Part shown: positions 27,003 to 35,201 of the stretch, one piece after another | How the letters are laid out: each line of letters starts with the position of its first letter | How positions within the stretch are numbered: the first letter of the stretch is position 1 | NCBI GenBank assembly: GCA_902557995.1 | Contig: CACECL010000001.1 | Span: forward strand, 98,904 to 162,903 | Length of the DNA stretch: 64,000 nt | Origin: an uncultured Pelagibacteraceae bacterium | GTDB taxonomy: Bacteria; Pseudomonadota; Alphaproteobacteria; Pelagibacterales; Pelagibacteraceae | Direction: 5' to 3' | Made by a program: the position numbers and the translations under genes | Notes under the pieces: generated by a model | What the model was told of the DNA's origin: nothing | The model's input: only the letters and a program-made list of their open reading frames with translations | Database searches by the model: none

Positions 27003-29225
27003 ATGGAAATTAAAAAAGTTGTAGTTATTGGCTCTGGTACAATGGGTAGTGGTATAGCGGCCCACTTATGTAATGCAGGTGTACCAGTTACCCTTTTAGA
27101 TTTAACAACTGAAATCAGTGAAAAGGCCAGAGAAAGAATACATAAATCTAGACCTCCATTGCTGATAGATAAAAGTAAAATTAACAATATTAATATTGGA
27201 AATATTGAAGAGAATTTTGACGTAGTAAAAGATGCAGATTGGGTTGTAGAGGCAGTAGTAGAAAGAATTGATATTAAACATAATATTTATGAGAAGATAT
27301 TTAAGAACAGAAAAAAAGGTGCAATAGTTTCGTCAAATACATCATCAATTCCAATTAAAGTTCTATCAGAAAAACTAAATGACGAAGAAAAAAAAGATTT
27401 TTGTATCACTCACTTTTTTAATCCTGTTAGATACATGGGATTGTTAGAAATTGTTAAAAATGAAAATAATGATTTGAATAAAATTAATTCTTTAAAGAAA
27501 TTTTGTGAAGTTGAGCTTGGTAAAGGAGCTATAATCTGTAATGATACTCCAGGGTTTTTAGGTAATAGAATTGGTGTTTACGCTATGCAGGTTGCTATGA
27601 CGGAAGCATTCAAAATAAAACTTTCAATAGAAGAAGCTGATGCAGTTTTTGGTAGACCAATGGGTATACCTAAAACAGGAGTATTTGGATTGTATGATCT
27701 AATTGGAATTGATCTGATGGCCGATGTATTAAAAAGCTTTATAAAGGAACTTTCAGATAAAGATAAATTTCAAATTGTTGCAAAAGAAATTCCATTAGTA
27801 AAAAAATTAATTGAGACAGGCTACACCGGCCGTAAAGGAAAAGGCGGCTTTTATAGAATGAATAAAAGTGGAGATAAAAAAATTTTAGAGGCAATTAATT
27901 TAGAAACAGGAGAATATTCAGCAACAAAAAAAATAGATTTAGGAATTGAGACTGTTGACATCAATAATTTAATTAATCGAAAAGATAAGTATGGTGAGTA
28001 TGCTTGGATTGTTATTTCAAAAATAATTAAATATGCATCTTCGCTGGTTCCAGGAATTACTGATAAGTTTAATGATATTGATGAAGCTATGAGACTAGGT
28101 TTTAATTGGGCAATGGGGCCTTTTGAAATGTTGAAATCGATAGGGGTAAAGAATTTCTTTGAAAGAATTGACAACTTTGAAAATAATAAATTTTTAGAAA
28201 ATTTATCAAAAACAAAAGATGAAAATTTCTATGGAGAAAGACAAATTTATACAGATATTCAAACTTTAGGAAAAATAAAACCATCAGCAATTAAAGTAGA
28301 TAAAAATAATTCTGCTGAAATTCATCGATTTAAAGATTTTAATATTGTTGAATTTTCAACAAAAGCCTGTGCATTAGATTATGACTCAATGGATGCACTG
28401 AAAAATGCAACTGACAAACCTTTAATAATAATTAATGAAAGCATGCAATTTTCAGCAGGTGTAAATTTAAGTTATACTATGAATTTTGCTGACAAAGGAG
28501 ATTTTAAATCAATTGAAAAATTCATTAAGTATTTTCAAGATACATGTAAAACTTTAAAATACTCTAAGTACCCAGTTGTATCAGCTCCCTCAGGACTTAC
28601 GCTTGGAGGAGGCTTTGAGGTTTTAGTTCAAAGTAATTTTGTTGCCTCACACACAAATTTAGTTATTGGACTAGTTGAAACTATTGTTGGATTAGTTCCA
28701 GCAGGCGGGGGGTGTAAGGAAATGTTGTGGAGATGGTCACAAACGGAAGAAGCAAAATCAGACCCAGATTATGCACCACTAAAAGTTTTTGATATTATTG
28801 GTTATGCTAAAACAGCCACATCTCCAATCGAGGCTGAGCCATTAAAGTATTTAAGACCAGAAGACAAAAAAATAATGAACAGAAACAGTCTTTTTGAGGA
28901 ATCAAAAAATTTAATTGATCAAAATAATGATTTTGTTCCTCCTGAAGAGTGCAACTTCAAACTTTCTGGAAAGCCGTTGAAAGATAAAATGGTTAAGGTT
29001 TTAGAGAAATTATACAACGAAAAGGTAATTTTAGATCATGGTATGCATGTTGGAACTGAACTTGCAAACGTTTTAAGTGGTGGAGATACTACTATTGAAA
29101 AAGTATTGTCAGAGGATGATTTGTATAAATTAGAACTAGACTCTTTTATGAGATTGATAGAAACAAAACAAACTCAAGAAAGAATTAAACACACATTGTC
29201 GACTGGCAAACCTTTGGTTAATTAG
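27003..29225 (+). CDS. 3-hydroxyacyl-CoA dehydrogenase / enoyl-CoA hydratase fusion
   Basis: N-terminal KKVVVIGSGTMGSGIAAHLCNAGVPVTLLDL; C-terminal crotonase region VVSAPSGLTLGGGFEVLVQSNFV...VGLVPAGGGCKEML. Dehydrogenase module precedes hydratase module. Confidence 0.88.
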   Translation: MEIKKVVVIGSGTMGSGIAAHLCNAGVPVTLLDLTTEISEKARERIHKSRPPLLIDKSKINNINIGNIEENFDVVKDADWVVEAVVERIDIKHNIYEKIFKNRKKGAIVSSNTSSIPIKVLSEKLNDEEKKDFCITHFFNPVRYMGLLEIVKNENNDLNKINSLKKFCEVELGKGAIICNDTPGFLGNRIGVYAMQVAMTEAFKIKLSIEEADAVFGRPMGIPKTGVFGLYDLIGIDLMADVLKSFIKELSDKDKFQIVAKEIPLVKKLIETGYTGRKGKGGFYRMNKSGDKKILEAINLETGEYSATKKIDLGIETVDINNLINRKDKYGEYAWIVISKIIKYASSLVPGITDKFNDIDEAMRLGFNWAMGPFEMLKSIGVKNFFERIDNFENNKFLENLSKTKDENFYGERQIYTDIQTLGKIKPSAIKVDKNNSAEIHRFKDFNIVEFSTKACALDYDSMDALKNATDKPLIIINESMQFSAGVNLSYTMNFADKGDFKSIEKFIKYFQDTCKTLKYSKYPVVSAPSGLTLGGGFEVLVQSNFVASHTNLVIGLVETIVGLVPAGGGCKEMLWRWSQTEEAKSDPDYAPLKVFDIIGYAKTATSPIEAEPLKYLRPEDKKIMNRNSLFEESKNLIDQNNDFVPPEECNFKLSGKPLKDKMVKVLEKLYNEKVILDHGMHVGTELANVLSGGDTTIEKVLSEDDLYKLELDSFMRLIETKQTQERIKHTLSTGKPLVN

Positions 29226-29868
29226 AATTTAACATTCTAAAGGTTTTAATATAATCAGGTCTTAAAACATAAATTGCCTTATTACCCGTTTTAATTTTAG
29301 TTAATATATCTAAACCATAAACTACTTTACCAATTGGAGTATATTCACCTTGATAAATTGGAATTTCTTTTAATGTAATGAAGAATTCACTATCTTCTGT
29401 ATCAAATTCTGTTGCTCTAGCAAAACCAACACTACCCTCCGTAAATTTAAAATCGTTGCTCAGTTCTGATTTTAACAATCCTAATCCAGACTTTCCGCTA
29501 CCAATTTTGGAATAATCTAAATTATTTATATTTCCATACTCGATATCTCCAGCTTGCACAAAAGTATTTTCTGAAACTTTATAAAAAGCAGAACCATCAT
29601 ACATTTTTTGTTCAATTAAAATTTTAAATCTTTCTACTGCTTTAGGAGATGTATCTGGATATAGTTCAATTATTACATTTCCACACTCAACATTCATTAC
29701 AGCAATATTATTTGGTTTATTAAAATTAAGTTTACTTAAATCATTTTTTTCAACAAACAGACATTTATTATTTAATAAAAAAAAAGATGTAAAAGCAAAT
29801 ATTGAAAGACTAATTAAAAATATAAATAAAATTTTTTCTGATTTTGAGGGTTTAATAGTTTTAATCAT
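29218..29868 (-). CDS. Membrane-anchored cyclophilin-type peptidyl-prolyl isomerase
   Basis: One N-terminal hydrophobic segment; GNVIIELYPDTSPKAVERFKILIEQKMYDGSAFYKV...FVQAGDIEYGN. Confidence 0.87.
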   Translation of the reverse strand: MIKTIKPSKSEKILFIFLISLSIFAFTSFFLLNNKCLFVEKNDLSKLNFNKPNNIAVMNVECGNVIIELYPDTSPKAVERFKILIEQKMYDGSAFYKVSENTFVQAGDIEYGNINNLDYSKIGSGKSGLGLLKSELSNDFKFTEGSVGFARATEFDTEDSEFFITLKEIPIYQGEYTPIGKVVYGLDILTKIKTGNKAIYVLRPDYIKTFRMLNSN

Positions 29869-30593
29869 AAAATATTTTTATCTATTTTAACTAAGTTTGA
29901 TTTTATAAAATTCACTTTGTTATTTAGGATTTTGTCGTTATAAATTTTATCTTCAATTTTTTTTTTATCAGTCATTAAAAATGAAAAAATTTCCGCCATA
30001 TCTTCAGAAGGGATAGATTTAGAATATTCTGTTAAAAAACCATCAGTTTTTTCATATAGATCTAAGTTTAATCTATCAGAACAAGTTGAACATTCAGCAT
30101 AATTAAATGATGTTTGATTTAAAGAAGAAAATTTACCCTCATCAAAATGTTCAATGTGAGTATTTTGAATCATATGAAAAATTTCATGGTGTATCATTCT
30201 TTCAAAGTATTTTTTATTAAAATTAATATCTAAAATTAAAGTTCTGTTTTTATTATCAGGTATTCCCCCGGTATTAATTTCAGATATGAATAAATTTTCA
30301 CAAAGCACAATATATTTTAATTTTATCTTATTAAGAAAATTAGAATTATATCGATTAAGATTTTTTTCAATTAAAGGAAATTTTGTATTTAAATTATTTA
30401 TATTAACTTTGTCACAAGTAATGTTCTTATTTGCGCCAATTTTAAAATTACCTTTAGCGCTTAAATAACGAATACTATTATCGTTTTTTAATTTATAAAT
30501 TTCTAAATTTGGAATTTTTATTAAATTATAAATTTCATCAGCATTTACATGCGAAATATGAAAAATAAGAACAAATAAAAATAAAATTTTCAT
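29865..30593 (-). CDS. Secreted protein with HExxH motif, putative zinc metallopeptidase
   Basis: N-terminal signal peptide MKILFLFVLIFHISHVNA; RMIHHEIFHMIQNTHIEHFD...SEDMAEIFSFLM. Confidence 0.6.
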   Translation of the reverse strand: MKILFLFVLIFHISHVNADEIYNLIKIPNLEIYKLKNDNSIRYLSAKGNFKIGANKNITCDKVNINNLNTKFPLIEKNLNRYNSNFLNKIKLKYIVLCENLFISEINTGGIPDNKNRTLILDINFNKKYFERMIHHEIFHMIQNTHIEHFDEGKFSSLNQTSFNYAECSTCSDRLNLDLYEKTDGFLTEYSKSIPSEDMAEIFSFLMTDKKKIEDKIYNDKILNNKVNFIKSNLVKIDKNIL

Positions 30594-30646
30594 TAAATTA
30601 TTATAGACGAATTAGATTAGATAATATTATCTTAGATTATTAAAAA

Positions 30647-31606
30647 ATGAAAAAAGAAAGAAACAAAAATCCAATTCAACCAGTTAGTGGAACTAAAGTT
30701 CCAAGATTTGCTGGCCCAAGTACTTTTGCAAGACTTCCTGAACTAAGAGATGTAGAAAGCTGCGATGTTGCAATTGTTGGAATTCCGTTTGATGCTGGCA
30801 CAAGTTATCGACCTGGTGCAAGATTTGGTCCACAAAGTATAAGACAAGCTTCTAGACATTTGAGAACTAATTATCATCCTAATTATGATGTTGAGCCATT
30901 TAAAATTCAACAAGTTGCTGATGCTGGTGATATCGCTTGCAATCCATTTAGTATTGATGAAGCAATTAAACAAATAGAAGTAGGCGCAACAGATTTACTA
31001 AATAAGGTTGGTGGAATTATAAGTTTAGGTGGAGATCATACTATTGCAGTACCACTGTTACGAGCAATCAATAAAAAAAATAAAGGTCCTGTATCTTTAG
31101 TTCATTTTGATGCCCACTTAGATACTTGGGACACATATTTTGGTGCACCTTATACTCACGGAACTCCATTCAGAAGAGCAAGAGAAGAAGGATTATTTTT
31201 AGATGATGCTTCTATGCATGTTGGAATTCGAGGCCCACTTTATAGTAGAGATGATATTAAAAATGATGAAAGTTTTGGATTTAAAATAATTCATTGTGAT
31301 GAGTTTCAAACAGAAGGAACCGATAAAATATCAGAAAGAATAAGAAAAAGAGTGGGAGATAATCCTCTATACTTATCAATTGATATTGATGTTTTAGATC
31401 CTGCATTTGCTCCAGGCACTGGTACACCTGAAATCGCAGGGATGACCACAAGAGAAATGGTAAATGTTTTAAGAGGTTTATCTGGATTAAATTTAGTTTC
31501 AGCTGACGTTGTTGAAGTTTCTCCAGCATATGATCATGCAGAAGTAACTTCTTTAGCAGCGGCAACTATTGTTTATGAATTAACTAATTTATTTGCAAAA
31601 ACATAA
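30647..31606 (+). CDS. Agmatinase/guanidino-acid hydrolase (SpeB-like ureohydrolase)
   Basis: GIPFDAGTSYRPGARFGPQSIR, LGGDHTIAVPL, HFDAHLDTWD, SIDIDVLDPAFAPGTGTPE. Confidence 0.9.
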   Translation: MKKERNKNPIQPVSGTKVPRFAGPSTFARLPELRDVESCDVAIVGIPFDAGTSYRPGARFGPQSIRQASRHLRTNYHPNYDVEPFKIQQVADAGDIACNPFSIDEAIKQIEVGATDLLNKVGGIISLGGDHTIAVPLLRAINKKNKGPVSLVHFDAHLDTWDTYFGAPYTHGTPFRRAREEGLFLDDASMHVGIRGPLYSRDDIKNDESFGFKIIHCDEFQTEGTDKISERIRKRVGDNPLYLSIDIDVLDPAFAPGTGTPEIAGMTTREMVNVLRGLSGLNLVSADVVEVSPAYDHAEVTSLAAATIVYELTNLFAKT

Positions 31607-31626
31607 AGAAAGGTTAACGTCGAAAC

Positions 31627-33060
31627 ATGTTAGACAAAAAAAATTTTTACATTAATGGAGCGTGGGTTAAGCCAGATAGCTCTGAGGAAATAAAAGTAAT
31701 TGATCCTGCTACAGAAGAAAATTGTGCAGTAATTACTTTGGGGAACAAAGCAGATGTTGATATTGCTGTTAATGCAGCTAAAGATGCCTATGAGTCTTGG
31801 ACCTTTTCTTCTAAAGAAGAAAGAATTGAATTATTAGAAAAACTTTATGCAAATTATAAGAAAAGATGGGCAGATATTGCAAAAGCCATAACTCTTGAAA
31901 TGGGTGCTCCAAAAGATTTTGCAACAAAATTACAAGCAGGCACAGGAGCAAGTCATATTAAATCATTTATTAGATATTTAAAAAATTTTGAATTTGAAAA
32001 ACCTTTAGGAGATCATGCTCCTAACCAAAGATTAATTTATGAACCAAAAGGTGTTTGTGCACTAATAACACCATGGAATTGGCCGATGAACCAAGTTTGT
32101 TTAAAAGTAATGCCAGCAATTGCAGCAGGTTGCACAATGGTTTTAAAGCCATCAGAATTAGCACCACTCTCTTCAATGATACTTGCTGAAATTATTGATG
32201 ATGTAAAATTTCCAAAAGGTGTGTTTAATTTAGTTAATGGTGATGGAGCAACAACAGGTGATGCTCTTACAAGCCATCCAGATATTAATATGATTTCTTT
32301 TACGGGATCAACAAGAGCAGGAGCTTTGATTTCTCAAAATGCCGCTAAAGATTTTAAAAGAGTAAGCTTAGAGTTAGGTGGTAAAGGAGCAAATATTATA
32401 TTTAAAGATGCCGATCCAGAAGCAATTGAAAGAGGAGCTTTAAGATGTTTTAGAAATTCTGGACAATCTTGTAATGCTCCAACAAGAATGTTAGTTGAAA
32501 AATCAATGTATGAAGAGGCTATTGAGAGATTAAAAAAATATACTGAAAATTTTGAGGTGGGAGATCCTAAAAAAGAAGGAGAACATATAGGTCCAGTTAT
32601 TTCAGAAACTCAATACAATAAAATACAAACTTTAATCCAAAAAGGAATAGATGAAGGTGCAAAATTAGTTGCTGGAGGAACAGGTAAACCTGAAGGATTA
32701 GACAAAGGTTACTTTGTTAAACCAACTGTTTTTGCAGATGTAAATAATAATATGGAAGTTGCAAGAACAGAAATTTTTGGACCCGTTTTATCTGTTATTC
32801 CATTTGAAACAGAAGAAGAGGCAATAACAATTGCAAATGATACTGCTTATGGATTGACAAATTATATTCAAACCCAAGACTCTGAAAAAGTACAAAGAGT
32901 TGCAAGAAAATTAAGATCTGGAATGGTTGACGTAAATGGCGCCGGTATTGCAGTTGATGCACCTTTCGGTGGTTTTAAACATTCTGGAATAGGTCGAGAA
33001 GCAGGTGAACACGGTTTAGAAGAGTTTTTAGAAGTAAAAGCCGTAGGTGGTTGGAGTTAA
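31627..33060 (+). CDS. Aldehyde dehydrogenase family protein, close paralogue of 17162..18592
   Basis: Colinear with 17162..18592 throughout (MLDKKNFYINGAWV, TPWNWPMNQVCLKVMPA, NSGQSCNAPTRMLVEKSMYEEA). Confidence 0.92.
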   Translation: MLDKKNFYINGAWVKPDSSEEIKVIDPATEENCAVITLGNKADVDIAVNAAKDAYESWTFSSKEERIELLEKLYANYKKRWADIAKAITLEMGAPKDFATKLQAGTGASHIKSFIRYLKNFEFEKPLGDHAPNQRLIYEPKGVCALITPWNWPMNQVCLKVMPAIAAGCTMVLKPSELAPLSSMILAEIIDDVKFPKGVFNLVNGDGATTGDALTSHPDINMISFTGSTRAGALISQNAAKDFKRVSLELGGKGANIIFKDADPEAIERGALRCFRNSGQSCNAPTRMLVEKSMYEEAIERLKKYTENFEVGDPKKEGEHIGPVISETQYNKIQTLIQKGIDEGAKLVAGGTGKPEGLDKGYFVKPTVFADVNNNMEVARTEIFGPVLSVIPFETEEEAITIANDTAYGLTNYIQTQDSEKVQRVARKLRSGMVDVNGAGIAVDAPFGGFKHSGIGREAGEHGLEEFLEVKAVGGWS

Positions 33061-34235
33061 TTTACTGATTTATCTTTTACACCTTCTAAAAATTTGAGAC
33101 ATTTTTTCATTTCATTTAATTCTATGAACTCGTCAATTTTGTGAGCTTGTTCTATGGATCCAGGTCCACAAACAACTGTACTGATTCCTAATTCTTGAAA
33201 TAAACCAGCTTCTGTTCCAAAAGAAACTACTTCTCTAGAATTATCACCAGTTATATTTGATACAAATTCACATGCTTCAGACTCATCTAATCTATTAAAA
33301 CCAATAACTTCGCCTATCACTTCTTTTTTAATATAAGAATCTGGAAATATTTTTTGCATTTCAGGTAAGAGTACTTCACTTGCGTATTTATCAATTTCAT
33401 TAGTAACAAATTCCCCATCTTCTTTAACAACTGGTCTTGTTTCCCATTCAACACTACATTTATCTGCAATGACATTGTGGGCAATACCACCTTTAATTCC
33501 ACCAATTGATAAAGTTGAATGTGGAGGATCAAAAATACTATCTTTTTGAACTCTTTTTTTTAACTCCTCTCTAATTTCTAAAAGTTTTCCAACATATCTA
33601 GTAGCATATTCAGCTGCATTTACTCCTAAATGTGGTTTAGAACTATGACCCGCAAGTCCTCCAAAGTGAACTGTGTATTCATTCATACCTTTGTGGGCAT
33701 CAATAATTTTCATTTTAGTTGGTTCACCAATTATACAAATTCCATTTTTGATATCTCTTTTTTTTAATTCCTCTATTAATAAAGGAGCTCCAATACATGC
33801 AGTCTCTTCATCAAATGTGTAACAGAAATGTAAGTCTCTATCTAAATTGCTTTCTTTGAAGATAGGTGCATAAGCAAGTGTACATGCGATAAAACCTTTC
33901 ATGTCACATGAGCCTCTTCCATATAATTTATCATTTTTAATAGTTGCAACGAATGGATCACTACTCCAACCTTTAGATACCGGAACCACATCAGTGTGCC
34001 CAGACAATATAATTGGTTTTTTTGTGCTTTGATTTTTTGCTTTTAGAGTTCCAAAAAGATTTACTCTTTTTTTATCATTATCATAAACTTTGAAAGTATC
34101 TATTCCGATGTTATTTAAAATTTTTTCACAATAATCAATCAAATTACTGTTATCTTGACCTGAGATAGTTTTAAATGCGATTAAGTCAGTTAAAATCTTG
34201 ATTGATTTTTCATATAAATTGTTATCTATACTCAT
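33057..34235 (-). CDS. M20-family acetylornithine-deacetylase-like peptidase
   Basis: LSGHTDVVPV, GRGSCDMKGFIACTLA, DEETACIGA, GLAGHSSKPHLGVNA. Confidence 0.87.
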   Translation of the reverse strand: MSIDNNLYEKSIKILTDLIAFKTISGQDNSNLIDYCEKILNNIGIDTFKVYDNDKKRVNLFGTLKAKNQSTKKPIILSGHTDVVPVSKGWSSDPFVATIKNDKLYGRGSCDMKGFIACTLAYAPIFKESNLDRDLHFCYTFDEETACIGAPLLIEELKKRDIKNGICIIGEPTKMKIIDAHKGMNEYTVHFGGLAGHSSKPHLGVNAAEYATRYVGKLLEIREELKKRVQKDSIFDPPHSTLSIGGIKGGIAHNVIADKCSVEWETRPVVKEDGEFVTNEIDKYASEVLLPEMQKIFPDSYIKKEVIGEVIGFNRLDESEACEFVSNITGDNSREVVSFGTEAGLFQELGISTVVCGPGSIEQAHKIDEFIELNEMKKCLKFLEGVKDKSVN

Positions 34236-34259
34236 AAACTTAAAACACTATATTATATT

Positions 34260-34604
34260 ATGATTAAAGAGCAAATTACCTATAATGATTTTGAAAAAGT
34301 AGATATTAGAATTGGTACTGTAATTTCTGTTAAAAAAAATGAAAAAGCTAGAAAACCTTCATTGGTTATCGAAGTTGACTTTGGAAGTGAACTTGGTATT
34401 AAGCAATCATCAGCTCAAATTACTCACTATTATAATGAGGAGAATTTAAAAGGAAAACAAGTTATTGCTGTTTGTAATTTTCCTGAAAAAAATATTGCTG
34501 GAATAGTTTCTCAAGTATTGGTTTTAGGAGCAATTGATGCCGATGGAAAGGTTACACTTGTTCATCCATCTCAAAAAGCAGAAAATGGATTACCGATTGC
34601 TTAA
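34260..34604 (+). CDS. CsaA-like tRNA-binding-domain protein
   Basis: FEKVDIRIGTVISVKKNEKARKPSLVIEVDFGSELGIKQSSAQITHYY. Confidence 0.87.
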   Translation: MIKEQITYNDFEKVDIRIGTVISVKKNEKARKPSLVIEVDFGSELGIKQSSAQITHYYNEENLKGKQVIAVCNFPEKNIAGIVSQVLVLGAIDADGKVTLVHPSQKAENGLPIA

Positions 34605-34606
34605 TA

Positions 34607-35200
34607 ATGCATCCTGAAATTCTTTCTATAACTTTATTTGGAATTGTTGCAGCATTTACTCCTGGACCAAATAATTTCGTTGCCTTCTACTCTGGTTTCA
34701 ATTTTGGTATTCTTAGAACGCTACCACATATAATTGGTGTAACTTTAGGATTTCCATTTTTGTTGCTATGTTTAGCTCTAGGGCTGATAAATATTTTTAA
34801 GCTTTATCCTTTAATCCAAGAAGCGTTAAAATATTTAGGAACTCTATTTTTAATTTATTTAGCATACAAAATTTCTTTTTCAGGACCTTCAGATCAGGGA
34901 AATAAAAATAAAAATCCAATTAAGTTTCATGAAACTTTTATTTTTCAATTTTTAAATCCTAAAGGAGTTATTGCATCAATTATTCTTGTTTCAACTTATA
35001 TTAATCCAGGAGAAACCTTTGTAAGTTATACGACTCAAATTATCTTTATGGCCTTAATTGTTTCAGTGACTAGTATAACTCTGTGGACTTTTTTAGGTAA
35101 ATTTTTCAGGAAATTTGCGACAAATCAGAAATTTATTAATTACTTTAATTATGCTATGTCACTGCTTCTTTTAACAAGCATAATAACTTTTTATTTATAA
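34607..35200 (+). CDS. LysE/RhtB-family exporter
   Basis: AAFTPGPNNFVAFYSGFNFGILRTLPHIIGVTLGFPFLL. Confidence 0.86.
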   Translation: MHPEILSITLFGIVAAFTPGPNNFVAFYSGFNFGILRTLPHIIGVTLGFPFLLLCLALGLINIFKLYPLIQEALKYLGTLFLIYLAYKISFSGPSDQGNKNKNPIKFHETFIFQFLNPKGVIASIILVSTYINPGETFVSYTTQIIFMALIVSVTSITLWTFLGKFFRKFATNQKFINYFNYAMSLLLLTSIITFYL

Positions 35201-35201
35201 T

